The position numbers and the translations under genes were made by a program. Below are positions 9,998 to 21,431 of a stretch of DNA of 48,752 nucleotides, piece after piece. The notes beneath the pieces were generated by a model. The model did not search any database. It saw only the letters and a list, made by a program, of their open reading frames with translations, and was not told the DNA's origin. Location: assembly GCA_000320545.1 (NCBI GenBank), contig ADNK01000747.1, positions 12,501 to 61,252 on the forward strand. The letters are read 5' to 3'. Origin of the DNA: Bigelowiella natans CCMP2755. Lineage: Eukaryota; Cercozoa; Chlorarachniophyceae. Within the stretch, counting starts at the first letter, position 1. Every line of letters starts with the position of its first letter.

Positions 9998-11284
9998 TTA
10001 AGCGTTCTGACATATTCCTGGGCTAAATAATCCGTTCGGAAAATGATTCAGCGCCCCACTGTTGTTTTTAGCATAATAACCTCCAGACATTTTCAACAGC
10101 TCAACTCCACAAAATCTGCACCAGTGAACCTTGGCTCCTCGGACACCACAATTGTGGGACATGTGATTACATCCTCCATCATGATCGAAGCGCACATGAC
10201 ACCCAGGACATCGCGTGGCCTTCCTTACTCTTTTCGTCGTTGCCTCATCCTCACCCTTTCTCTCCAGTAAGTATTCCCTGCATGTCTTTCCTGCATGTGA
10301 GGGGCCCTGGCAATTGAGACAAATCCTCTGCTGGCAGCTTGGGCAACGGATATTTTGTCTATTCTTGTTTTCATCCTCATTTTTATCCATAGAAATTTCT
10401 TTGTGACACAGAGGACACTCGATCAGGTTGCATGCGTTCATAATGCTTTTCCGTTGGTAGAGTTTCACGAAACGGTCGGGAATGATCCTCAGCGCTTGAG
10501 CTACCTGGAAGGCTTGTTCTGGGATATGCTCCCTACAATTCCAACCCTGCCCAGGCTGACCGCATGTAATAGCTGTAAAATCCTGTTCCAGTCTATTTCC
10601 CATGACTCCTTTCGTGTGGTCAAGGCAGAAAGTGTGGGCGCACTTGCAGTTCGTGAGGGAGTAGAGTCCCAGCTCTTTGCAATGAGGAAAAGTACAGAAC
10701 TTAGAAGCCGATGAAGCCTCAAATTTAAACCTAGTATTTATCCTCCGTTCTTTCGACTCTTTTTTTTCCCCAACTGCCATCTTGGAAAATTGTCTCTGGT
10801 ACTCCATCAGAATAGCCTTAGTAGCAAACCCCAGTCCCTTCCCTTCGCTTATGATTTGAGACAGAGGGGTGGAGCTACTGACATTCTTTGCAATCCATTT
10901 TTTCAACTGATCTTTATTAGCATTGGGCTTGCTCGGTGTAATTTTCAGTCTCGCTGTCTCCGAGGTGCGCCAGATAAACAAAGAGCGGAACGAAGAGCGT
11001 AGCCTGGTGATGCCCCATCCAAAAAATGCTCTCATGAAGAGATCGGCGGTTTCAGCAAGGATTACGGAGAGAAATACGAGGTCCCTGAGATAAAATGTAT
11101 TTTCCCCATGGATCCATGTCCACCGGTTGCTAAGTATGAGTCCTATGAGGCAAAGAGATGCATAGCTCCCAAAGCGGAGGGATGTGAACAGCAACTCTAA
11201 CATGATAAGTATTGGGGCTGAAAGAAACAGATAGCCCAGACTGTGGACCAGCAACGCCAGCGATATGTACATCATTCCAGTCAT
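9998..11284 (-). CDS. RBR-type E3 ubiquitin ligase with N-terminal membrane helices
   Basis: A single exon gives 428 residues from ATG 11284. Residues about 1-95 hold three to four hydrophobic helices (for example YISLALLVHSLGYLFLSAPI). A C/H-rich RING1-like region runs about 197-260 (CTFPHCKELG, CKCAHTFCLDH, CREH). An IBR domain lies at about 290-340 (ECPLCH, CPSCQQRICLNC). A RING2 at about 360-395 (CPGCHVRFDHDGGCNHM) includes the Cys of GGCNHM, which in the HHARI/Parkin class forms the ubiquitin thioester. RBR ligases take ubiquitin from an E2 onto this Cys before passing it to substrate. Membrane helices in known RBRs (RNF144, RNF19) are usually C-terminal; here they are N-terminal. Lack of introns contrasts with the neighbours. 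A good donor-like GTGAGT near 11353 may mark a 5' untranslated intron. Confidence 0.88.
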   Translation of the reverse strand: MTGMMYISLALLVHSLGYLFLSAPILIMLELLFTSLRFGSYASLCLIGLILSNRWTWIHGENTFYLRDLVFLSVILAETADLFMRAFFGWGITRLRSSFRSLFIWRTSETARLKITPSKPNANKDQLKKWIAKNVSSSTPLSQIISEGKGLGFATKAILMEYQRQFSKMAVGEKKESKERRINTRFKFEASSASKFCTFPHCKELGLYSLTNCKCAHTFCLDHTKGVMGNRLEQDFTAITCGQPGQGWNCREHIPEQAFQVAQALRIIPDRFVKLYQRKSIMNACNLIECPLCHKEISMDKNEDENKNRQNIRCPSCQQRICLNCQGPSHAGKTCREYLLERKGEDEATTKRVRKATRCPGCHVRFDHDGGCNHMSHNCGVRGAKVHWCRFCGVELLKMSGGYYAKNNSGALNHFPNGLFSPGICQNA

Positions 11285-11391
11285 TATTTTGTTTCAAAGC
11301 TTTTATTGTCTTATTCTTTTCAATTGTGTGGAACTAATCTTCTCTTGACACTCACCTGACACCCGACACCTGCACATCGCCAGCACGTCGA

Positions 11392-11820
11392 TCAAACAGT
11401 GTAAATTCCCACTCCTTTGGAACATACGACAAGAAAAATTACTGCAAATATCGCCCTCGTCCTGTGTTCTTCTTGGCTTCTCTCTCTGCCGAGCCGCAGG
11501 TCACAGTCAAAGCCAAAGCTGTAATTTATTTTCCTGCGACATGCCTTTTGTTCTGGCGCAGAATGAAAATTCGCAAGGGAATTTAAACAAGCTCGCATCA
11601 CCTGTCGCATGCAAAAATGTGAAAAGAATCTCGAGGAATCAGGGCGATTTGCCAAGGAATCGAATTTCCGGAGCTTGACTTCTTGACTTCGGAGACTCGG
11701 AGTAGTTTTACACATTTCCTGCCCAATTCCTTGACGCAGCAAAAAAATCACCTTGGCTTTCCGTACCATCAGAAAATCTGTTGTGGAAGTAAGAATCGAG
11801 GTGCTCTCCCCCACCTTCAT
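11392..11820 (-). CDS. Hypothetical tail-anchored protein (intronless frame)
   Basis: An open frame of 142 residues from ATG 11820. It has six Cys, a basic middle and a C-terminal hydrophobic segment AIFAVIFLVVCSKGVGIY, suggesting a tail anchor. No family recognised. It lies 107 bp upstream of the RBR ligase start on the same strand. Its start codon is only 5 bp from the putative first ATG of the porphobilinogen deaminase on the other strand, so at least one of those two starts is likely wrong. It may be a non-coding leader of the RBR transcript. Confidence 0.3.
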   Translation of the reverse strand: MKVGESTSILTSTTDFLMVRKAKVIFLLRQGIGQEMCKTTPSLRSQEVKLRKFDSLANRPDSSRFFSHFCMRQVMRACLNSLANFHSAPEQKACRRKINYSFGFDCDLRLGRERSQEEHRTRAIFAVIFLVVCSKGVGIYTV

Positions 11821-11825
11821 CCGAC

Positions 11826-12882
11826 ATGGACGACCGTATGCTTCTCCCGGCTCTCGCCACAGGTGATTTAGTCGAAACTGGGGTTACTAGAGACCACAGA
11901 TGCTACCATTGTCGACAACATTTCTTTCACGCCTATCTGAACCGGAAGCGCTCGCCATTGCAGTGCACGGAAGAAATAAGTCACGTGTTTGCGAGAGGTC
12001 CGCAAGGGGTCCCAGAGATCTTATGACGAATCACTCAATCACACTTGCGGAAATATCTAGTCAATAAACGACCCGAAGAAGGCATAACATGCTTCCTCTT
12101 TATAACAACGACAGCTGGAGCGTTGGCAATAGGCACACTGTGGTATATGAACCAGTATCTCGAGAGCTCCGAATCGAAGGAGCGCGAAGAGGTGACACAA
12201 CTCTTAAATCGGTCCGAGGAGCTAGCCAAGAAACTTGGAAAGTTATCTAAGGATGTACAGGGCCTTGTCGCTAAGGTGGTGTACTATATCCAACTAGATG
12301 CTTCTCCTATATGACGATTCTGTTTGTTTTCCGGATGTTCAGGAGCGCAAAGCCAGCGAAACCGACGAACAACTAAAGGAGGTGGTGTAGCTAATGATGT
12401 TCTTCCACTATCATAAGAAATATGAGAGCTTATTCTTTCTGTACCTTCAGTTTTCGTCGAACCTTGCGGCCTTGGCTTCCAAGGATGAAACCAAGTTGAA
12501 ACTTGTTCGTATTGGAACGCGCGACAGTGAGGTGGGATTGTTGTTATATATGCATATTATATCACCCTTCGATCTAGTGTGTTTTGGGAAAATATATCCA
12601 TGCTTTGCATCCACATTCGTGCTAGTGTGTGTCAGGTGAATCATGAGCATACACTCGTACAAACAAAATAGCCAAACACAGCTAACGGTATATATTTCCC
12701 ATTTTTCTCCTCGATAATTCGCATAGCTTGCAATGTGGCAAGCGAAACACGTGGAAAGTATCCTGGGAAAAGCTTACAAGTACATGGCATTCACCACCTT
12801 CCCCCATATATTAAGAGGCAGGGAGGGAGGGGCACACACAAACACACACACACAACATGCACAACTTCATTCTACTACATAC

Positions 12883-12918
<36 letters not shown>

Positions 12919-14043
12919 TATATATATTTCTTTGCCATGAGTACGTTTGATCCTCGTTGACAGCCACGTGAGCACAAAAATCGTCGGGATGAAGACCCTG
13001 GGCGACAAGGTAGCTAAGAAAGGGGGGGGGGGGGAGGGGCGTTCGCAGTCTACTTCTTACGATCCACCAAAACTTCCACTTTATTAGTCGATATGCTCAA
13101 CGTTATATAAGAAATGCAACAATTATGATTTTCGAGACTACGGCATCATCAGTTACATTTTACTTGTCTTCAGGATCTAAAATCGGCCCTCTCCACATTC
13201 TCCAATAAAGGTGACGGGAAGAGCGGGGGGGGCGCGCGTGGGATCCACAAACAATGGGAAAATCCGTCTTATCCTCTTTCTCTTTCATTTTCTCTGCTCC
13301 GCTCTGTGTGAAAACAACCAACAGGTGTGTTCACGAAAGAGCTTGATGCAGCGCTCTTGCTAGGCGAGGTGGACATTGCAGTACATTCCATGAAGGTAAA
13401 GACTGATTCTCGCAATATCGCGGAGCCATCTTCAGTTAGAAACTTGTGGAATATTTTTCGCTTCTCAGCCATCGCCGATGTGTTGTATATATTCTGAAAT
13501 TAAGCGGGAAACATCGATAAGCCATTGTCCCACCAAGCAACACAGAATAGAGAATCGCCGATGTTCGTGTATCAGGCATCCACATCGTGTCATCATCGTT
13601 TTTAATCTAAAATGTGCAACAAAAACCGTAGGATTTACCGACAACATTGGAGAGCGGCCTCAGTCTAGGATGCGTCCTCGAACGGTGACGTTTTCTCTCC
13701 CGCCTCATTCTAATATGATATGCCAATGGCTGCTTTCGAAAGACGATCGCATTATAGATTATGCATTTTGTGCGCCAACTCGAGGGAGTCGTGAAGTGCA
13801 TTCTCTCGGCTGTTTCGCTATTGGTGGCAGCTTGGGTCTAAATCTATCTCAATCTTTTTGTTCGGTTGGCTTCTCTTCTCTTCTTCTCGTGTATCTATTG
13901 CCGGGTTGACCAGAGGGACTATTGAAGATGCCGTTGTCCTAAGCGCAAAGCACAAAGTGAGAATGAATCTATGCTGCTGTCGAGAAGGATCTATTCTGAT
14001 ATTCAATTTCATACTTCATAAACACATAGAATTGGATGTGTGT

Positions 14044-14083
<40 letters not shown>

Positions 14084-14119
14084 ATTACACTAAATATGTA
14101 TGCATATCTCCCTCTCCCT

Positions 14120-14166
<47 letters not shown>

Positions 14167-14845
14167 CCTTCTTTCCATGTGCACGGTGCGCATGTAGAGT
14201 TGCGTCTTTATTGGAATCTTTTGTCGTGTTGCCTTGCTAGAATTCGAGCATGATAAAGTCCCTCGCGACACTTCCCGCTGGATCCGTACTAGGTTTTGCG
14301 AACAACACACAACCACATAAAAATGCCAGCGCACGATGCAGCAAGGAATTGCAATAAGGATAGGGTTTCAATGTTTGAATTTTATTTGTGTTGCGCAGGC
14401 ACATCTGCCCTCCGCCGCCGGGCTGTTTTGCTGCGAAATTTCCCGGATCTCGTTGTGAAAGGTGCTAATCGCTAACATGACGTCCTGCGCTCTACCTTGA
14501 TGTGTTGGAAGGCTGCATCATGCCCCCCCCCCCCCCCTTACAGTTTATAGCATCCTAGATTAATTATCCCCTTACACAACCCGTCACAATTCGATTGGAA
14601 TAGTATTGTTTTTGGTTTTGATTCGCTTCTTCTTAATCCATGTCCTAACGCTCTGGATCCTCTCCTCATGGTATATAAAGATGTGCGAGGAAATCTTCAG
14701 ACTCGGCTGAGGAAGCTCGATGACGACGATGATGGCAATAAAGACAAAATCAAGTAGTATTTGCACCGTCTCTTCGTCAATCACGCAAACACGCATCCAT
14801 AGGCATAACAGAATGGTAGCTGGGAGGTGTGCGATGTTAATATAA

Positions 14846-14889
<44 letters not shown>

Positions 14890-15563
14890 ATGGCACTCAC
14901 TCATCATCCATTCATTCGTCTGAAAAGATACGACGCATTAATTCTGGCGAGAACAGGCCTGCAGAGATGCAAGCTTGAGCACAGAATCTCAGAGGTAATC
15001 ATAGGCGGAGGGAGGCGGAAGGAGGAGGAGGAGGAGGAGACGATTGAATAAAAAGAAAGCATAGATACAGAATGACAGTGGAAGTACAGCGAATCAACAC
15101 CGGCGAGAGTGCCACAAAAGCAGCGAGATACATCGTGAATACTCCTCAAAATCCTTGTCTGATGCATAGGTGCTAGATTGTGATAAGTACGGCCACGCAG
15201 TGTCTCAAGGCGCTCTCGCAGTTGTGTGCAGGTACGCAACAACGTGATGACAGCCGCTAATGATGACAGCAGTCGTAGTAAATAGTAATAAAAATGACAT
15301 ACATAGTCGAAAATAGCATGCCGAGGATGATTATGATCACGATAGAAGACTTGTCGTAGTTTGTAGACAGCAGCCTTTTCTCAGAGAAAGTGTGGCAAAA
15401 TCGATTTCAGATCCAGCGATGGCTTAGCGATGCAGCTGCTTCGTGGACTGAATCACATCCCAACTCGCCTGCGAGTCACAGCCGAGCGCGCACTGCTGAG
15501 GACATTAGAGGTATGGATGCTACGGCGTGTAGACTTCCCATTGTCAATATTGCGGAGGGAGAG

Positions 15564-15614
<51 letters not shown>

Positions 15615-16776
15615 GGATGCTCCCCCCCCCCCCCCCCCCCCGGGTGGGGTCGTTTGACGCTGCTGTCTCGTGTCGATAATACTACAGGGAGGGGTGTAAG
15701 GTCCCAATAGCCGTCACGAGTGCCTACAATGAGAGCAAATCGCAGGTTGGCCACGCACGCATACACACACACACACACGAACACACACAAATTCGCCTCA
15801 CGTCCTTTATTTTCCTGCAAACCGAACACAAGTGCGACACCACATCAAGAGCCCCCTCTGATGCTCACAGCTAACACGCAAAATTGATGAAAGCAGCCAG
15901 CTGATGAAGATCCTGCAGCCCTGTCGTTGTCATCATCATTGTCTTCGTCATCACCGTCATCATCACCGTCTCTGTTGTTTTCCAAAATAGTTGCGGCTGA
16001 AAGGATGGGTCGTGTCACTCGATGGTAATAGTAGCAGCAGCAGCAGCAGTATTTGTGGTGGTGGTTGCGTCGTCATCGTCGTTGTTGTTGTGGAATGATA
16101 CGCTCGAATCGAGGCGCGATCCCGCACACTAACATTAACTTGGCAACACCTAATTCATGCATATACACCGTTCAGGAAAGAGAATGGTTGAAGCCGAGGA
16201 AACGCACGATGGCGTGCCTCCTTCACTTGAACTCGTATTACATTTTGCAGCACGCAAACATAATGCAACAGATAGAATATTATTGTGACGTCAGATTGCT
16301 ACGGTCGCGACTCTTTCCATTTCATTTTACTGTGATTACAACTAGATGATGTTGTTTGTCGTTGCAATGATCAGGGCCTTCAAATGGCGGACAAAGTAGG
16401 GGTTTCCGTTGGAGAAGCTCTTAAAAAGGTGGTTTGGGTGAAAAGTAGATTATGAAGCACATCAAAACCTCACGCACAGAAGGGAGGAGAGGGGGGTGTT
16501 GAAGAGAGGCCGAGAGGACTGCAGCGATGCCTGTCGCATAATCTCTAGTGGAAAATTAACAACTTTCCGACGTCGACTTGCGTGTGATGTGAGAAGAGGT
16601 TCCACACATGCGACCTTTTGGTTTTCGTTCTGCTTTTTGTTTTATATTACAAACTCATGAAGTCTTGTGGAATTGATTGTCTTTTTTTATAATTCGATCA
16701 ACAGAAAGGAGCTGAGGCTATATTAATTGAGTGTCGGGGCACAACACTAAACTTCGAAGCCCCAACGAAAAAGTAG
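11826..16776 (+). CDS. HMBS: Porphobilinogen deaminase (hydroxymethylbilane synthase) with N-terminal membrane/coiled-coil extension
   Basis: It polymerises four porphobilinogen units into hydroxymethylbilane on the haem/chlorophyll route. Exons: 11826-11862, 12061-12275, 12343-12381, 12451-12531, 12727-12779, 12964-13009, 13174-13210, 13325-13395, 13632-13684, 13914-13956, 14241-14292, 14399-14461, 14681-14753, 14928-14994, 15170-15231, 15411-15510, 15692-15745, 15991-16024, 16176-16234, 16375-16428, 16705-16776; all phases agree (454 residues). The catalytic part starts near residue 112: LVRIGTRDSE, HSMKDLPTT (catalytic Asp), GTSALRRRA, VRGNLQTRLRKL, HAVSQGAL, VTAERALLRTLE then GCKVPIAV, whose Cys would hold the dipyrromethane cofactor. 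Before it lie one membrane helix (CFLFITTTAGALAIG) and an acidic coiled coil. Exon 1 is the least certain; a separate upstream gene ending at TAG 12388-12390 is the alternative. Confidence 0.9.
12886..12915. repeat. (TA)n microsatellite in HMBS intron 5
   Basis: About 15 TA units between donor 12780 and acceptor 12963; short (CA)n runs precede it at 12833-12854. Confidence 0.95.
14046..14162. repeat. (CA)n then (TC)n microsatellites in HMBS intron 10
   Basis: (CA)n spans about 14046-14078 and (TC)n about 14122-14162. Both lie between donor 13957 and acceptor 14240. On the coding strand the TC run sits on the acceptor side and could serve as a distant pyrimidine tract. Confidence 0.95.
14847..14887. 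repeat. (GT)n microsatellite in HMBS intron 13
   Basis: About 20 GT units, 40 bp before the acceptor at 14927. Confidence 0.95.
15565..15641. repeat. (GA)n followed by poly-C in HMBS intron 16
   Basis: About 23 GA units (15565-15611), then a run of about 20 C (15622-15641), between donor 15511 and acceptor 15691. The poly-C run length is likely to be error-prone in assembly. Confidence 0.95.
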
Positions 16777-17549
16777 GCGGAAGGATCTTGTTGCTGGCGT
16801 GAAGCGGCACATCAGCATGCACCTGGCTGTTCATTTGTCTTCATAGATTTGTGAACGTTGATCGCAGTTTGTATGGATGTCTAACAATGCGCGCGTACCA
16901 CATGCATCGCATGCGCACGCAGACGAAGCTGTGCCGCGTCTACGCGCTAGCGCACTCATTCTGCTGTCGTGCGCAAAACTAGCAACAACGCGCGCGCGCA
17001 CGATGGAATCCGCTAATCAGCACGCGCATGTGCACATCGTAGCTCATGTGTACGCCACATGCACAACAGCATTTCAGCATGTCAGCTGTGCTACCAGCGA
17101 TCGAATGCACATGGTGTGGCTTCGATCAGCACCTCACAAATTGAGTGTGTGATGTTTCATTTGGCAGGGTCGATGAGACCACTAGACGTACTTGTCGTCA
17201 ATTGCTTGTCGTGTGCCTAGTCTAGAGAATTCTGAAACATAAGGACCTCAACCCAAGCCGAGCGGTCTAACTTCCACTTCCTCCAAGGTGGCATCATGCC
17301 AGCGCATTTGAATGAATGAATGAATGCAAATGAATTGACTTGCAGAAATTTTCCCTTGGTGAAACCGTGGTGCTCGTTTGGAGGTCTTTTCATTTGAGTC
17401 GAACGACAGGCCTTTTTTGTCCTGCGACAAGGTGGAAAAGACCATATTTGCTTGCAAACACGTCGTCTGTCAACGGGTTTTGAGGCCTGGCTTCCGGAGG
17501 GCACAGAATCCTTCTTTGGAGACAGCACTCACCGCACAAAATCCATCCA
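16777..17549. other. Spacer between HMBS and the thioesterase
   Basis: Tandem genes on the plus strand are separated by about 770 bp with CpG-like alternating words (GCGCGCGC near 16990) and CATG words. It presumably holds the thioesterase promoter. Minus-strand frames here are discussed under rejected items. Confidence 0.45.
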
Positions 17550-19407
17550 ATGGCGGCGGCGACGGAGAGCGAAGTCACTACGTGCCGGATAATGTCGCCC
17601 GATGATGCAAATCCTGGTCCGTAGCGGATGTGCGGCATGTGTACTTAGTGTGTGTGTGTGTGTGCGTGCGTGTGTGCTTGGTGTGTGTTCTTTTGTGATA
17701 ATGTAGTTGTATGCGTACTAACGTCCGCTTCTGCTTGTCTGCATCATCGTCCAGCTGGCAACGTCCATGGCGGGACCATAATGAGGATGATTGAATCGGC
17801 TGGCTAGTATGTGGATCGCACGCCTTTCCCTCTTTCCTTTTTTGTGCAACAGCCGTAACAATGACAGTGCGAAAATCCTGTGTTTAACAGCGTCGCGGCA
17901 ATGCGCCACCTCCATTCTCAAAAGGATAGCAGCGGCTCGAAGCCATCTTGCAGAGCTGCGGTATTTCATTCCTGTTTTGTCGTGATCTCTGCCACCGCCA
18001 TTCTCATCGTCGGTCTTGTGCCGGTGGCGATTAGGTTACCCACCGACTTGAGCACATGGATTTCTTGAAGCCCCTTGAAACCCATATATATCGGCAATTT
18101 GGCTAAGCTACAGGCAAGAGTGGTAACTTCATATACAGCTCGAATAGTGAACGAATGCGTTGACTCGCTTGCTTCGTTTGCACCATTTCCGATGTTGTAT
18201 TTGTGCGGGTTCCAGCTCCAATGTTGCGATGCGACCCACAGCTGCTACTTGCTGGTCTGCTGGCAGTGTGCGGTGCTGAGGTGAGTCTGACTTCCTTGTG
18301 CTACAACGTGCATAGATTTTTGTCAAGAATGCCTCGCTTCTAGTCGAGGTGATTGTGAAGGCTGAGGACCTAACGAAGGTAGCGTTGGAGTGTCGTTACG
18401 TGCTGCTATACTAGCTGCTAGCTGCGGGTCATCACCACGTGGGCAATACGTTGTCATCATTATCTTTCATCAATAATGTGTGAGAAACATTGTACATCCT
18501 ACTCCTTCCGACCCCTCCCCTGCTGCCCGGAAATATTCTTTTTACCTGGCGGAAGGTGTCGGAGAGCCTGTGCAACAAGGCTTATGTGTGGTATCTTTCA
18601 ATGGAGGTAGTTGCTCATTCACGCTGCCCCTTAACATCGATGAACCCTGTTATCATGTCGATTGATCAGTCTTACCGAATTAGAAGGGGGGGAAGGACGT
18701 GTGTGTGTTTTGGCTACTGTATCTTGCATATCTGCTAAGTCATTTTCTTCACGCAAAATATGGTCCACGAGCGCATCGATGACATGATATGTCTAGATTC
18801 ATGTGATAATGACATAAATCCTTAGTTGAGACATTATCACTTATTTGACGATGCTACTTTTAATTTATACTCGACAACTTTTAAATGCCAGAAAGCCGAA
18901 GAAGGCGAAGATGAAGAGAAGACGGTCCTCCTGTTCCCGTGAAACTGCCAAACATTCATTATTCTATCCTCCTCCTCCCCCCTGTTCTTCCTCCCTCGCT
19001 TGCATAACTGTCGACTTATGGTGTTGGTGTCCATTATTGTACCGTGCCTGCTGCTGAGTAGAAGCTGCGATTGTTTCCGAAGGGAGAGGTAATTGAGCTG
19101 TGCTTTGCTGCTGCTGCTGGGTTGAGTAAAAAATGATGATGATATTGATAATGATGATGATGACGATTCAGCTGCTGAAAATATCCTGCATGTGCTGTTT
19201 TCGGACAACATTCGTCAATCTTAGAACCAACAGCATACTGCTCGGGTGGTGGTGATGGGAGATGATCGGCTTCCCTCCCTTTCTTGCTGATGTCACCGCC
19301 CCCCCCCCCTTTTTGTGTGGGCAGAAATGGAGGAAGAGCACAGCGACCCCGGCCCTCGGGAAGCCTTCCACCCACAACGACAAAGTGCGAATAATTTTAA
19401 AACATCA

Positions 19408-19478
<71 letters not shown>

Positions 19479-19832
19479 ACATTATAAAGTAAGAAATACG
19501 TATTATGTATTATATTTGTGACATAATAACTCATGTATTTGAATTCTGCTCGTGTGCGTGCTCATTCTTTTGGGGGTTTGATGTTAGTTCTTGGAAATGT
19601 ACGCTACGATGTACGCGGAGAGGGAGAAGCTGAGGCAGCAAGTTGGCCATGGCCTCGATGACCTTAAAAAAGCCAATGGTCAAGATGAAATGAGTCAGCG
19701 TGGTGGAGGGGGTGCTGGTGGTGAATGAGGCTGCATGTCAATGTGTGGCGGGCACGTTATCACAATCCGAACTTGTGCTTTATTGCAGTGTATCTCTCTG
19801 CTCAATCGTGACTGCTAGTAGTAGATGTAGTG

Positions 19833-19863
<31 letters not shown>

Positions 19864-20195
19864 CGGTGGTGGTGGTGGTGCTACCGGTGCAGAGGAACTT
19901 TAGTAGTGTGAAATTGAGCTTCAACGAATAAGAACGGCACGTGGTTTCGGTTTGGTGAGATAATGGGGGGGGGGGGGGGGCACGATCGCAGAACAGGAGT
20001 ATGCCTGCGTAGCTTCCTCTTACGTTCAGTGTTGGTATTACGAGGTGATTTGATCAATTAAAAGGCCCTGGGCAGTGTGGTGTGCGTGAATGCAAAAGCT
20101 ACCTTCGCGAGCTCAAGGTCTCTTGAAGTGGTGGTCACCGTTACGGTAGTAGTATTCCAAGATATTGATAGCTGGTGAATATAGTGATGATGATA

Positions 20196-20241
<46 letters not shown>

Positions 20242-20249
20242 AATATGTA

Positions 20250-20283
<34 letters not shown>

Positions 20284-20597
20284 CGTGATTGCGAGCATGG
20301 TGTTGCGTGGAAGCTGTGAGTAATTATCATCATATCATTGTGTGATTGTTTGCATCGAAAACTAGGCTGAAACATTTGGTCAAGACACGCCAAAGGTTTT
20401 GGAACAGGGCCTTTTCAAATCACGCAAACTCTAACATCCGGAATTCTGAATAAATTAAGTTTTTTTAAATCATACCTCTTTTTCTGCTTCTTCTCCGTAT
20501 GTTCACCGTCGCACTGCAGATTTGCGTGCAAGGGGTATATACGTTCGTGTCGCTTGGAAAAGACGGCCGAGTGCAGGTCATCATTTTTCGAAAATAG

Positions 20598-20628
<31 letters not shown>

Positions 20629-20956
20629 TAAGCATCGATGAGTATATAGTAATGAATCACAACGAAGAACATCAATCGATCGACAAAACGTAGATGAGTC
20701 GCAAAACACACACAAACACACACAAACACACACACACACATAATAGAATTCCACATATATTGTCGGGAGTATTCTGTCATCTATTGGTGACAAGCCCGCA
20801 TATTCCCCCACTTTCTTCTGATTTGTATTGACCAATCAGGCATTGCCAGCAATATCTCCTGAAACGACTCAAGAGAAGAAAGCGTATCAAGAAGGCCAAA
20901 AACGCTACCTAAAGCGCCGAGAACTTCGCATTAAGCAGAGAAAACGAAAGTCCTGA
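17550..20956 (+). CDS. Acyl-CoA thioesterase, hotdog fold (ACOT7/YciA-like), apparent frameshift
   Basis: It hydrolyses acyl-CoA thioesters. Exons: 17550-17616, 17755-17806, 17891-17960, 18035-18122, 18316-18378, 18556-18606, 19588-19641 (least certain) and 20840-20956. Family motifs in order: RIMSPDDANPAGNVHGGTIM (active-site Asn and HGG), ESAGYVAAMRH, VTHRLEHMDFLKP, IYIGNLAKLQARV, VEVIVKAEDLTK, and a C-terminal SPETTQEKKAYQEGQKRY typical of ACOT tails. A single hotdog domain of about 183 residues is predicted. Exon 4 is 88 nt, not a multiple of three, because TTGAAGCCCC is followed directly by the near-copy TTGAAACCCA. Removing ten bases gives an unbroken MDFLKPIYIGNL. So either the gene is damaged or the assembly has a small duplication. 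Introns 6 and 7 are long and repeat-filled and could hide another exon. Confidence 0.8.
19410..19474. repeat. (AT)n-(GT)n compound microsatellite in thioesterase intron
   Basis: About 17 AT units run straight into about 15 GT units, upstream of the acceptor at 19587. A poly-C run lies nearby at about 19301-19310. Confidence 0.95.
20198..20281. repeat. (CT)n and (AT)n microsatellites in thioesterase last intron
   Basis: (CT)n about 20198-20240 and (AT)n about 20251-20281. The same intron also holds poly-G near 19965-19980, (GA)n near 20600-20628 and an interrupted (AC)n near 20706-20740. Confidence 0.95.
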
Positions 20957-21393
20957 TGCTGCTGCGAACACACACTATCAGCTATTGAAAAACACGGGAT
21001 CTGCTCATATATGAACCCTCAGCAGATATGTGATCGTTCGGCATGGGGACGTATAATATACCCGCCTATTACCATTCATCGCAGTCGTCGTGGCTCGATC
21101 TAGGTAATCGTGCAATGTATTGCTTCAGTCTTTCAGACAGTTGTATAGCTACTTCAAATCTTGTTTGAGCGCGCCGTAGAAATAAAGCATTTCTACCTTG
21201 TCGTCATGTCATTGACATTCGGTTCCGCGCAATCGCTCTGCCTTCAATGTTATCCCACATGCTGAATTACACTGCGAGCGCACATCTAGATATCCACTGC
21301 AGCGCATGTAGATTGTAGACACAGTAATATGATGTATATATAGACATGCAATATGTTATATGTATAATATATTTATTTCATATTGTGATATAT

Positions 21394-21431
<38 letters not shown>

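Noticed and set aside
17390-17638. Minus-strand 68- or 82-residue single-helix protein resembling a respiratory subunit
   Set aside because: Its first exon is exactly antisense to the first thioesterase exon (17550-17616), which encodes the strongly conserved RIMSPDDANP and splices in phase to GNVHGG. The plus-strand reading has family support and the minus-strand one has none.
19588-19724. Dynein heavy-chain stalk fragment (FLEMYATMYAEREKLRQQ)
   Set aside because: First impression only. It lies within the thioesterase gene and no other dynein segment is present; a shortened form ending at 19641 fits as a thioesterase exon in phase.
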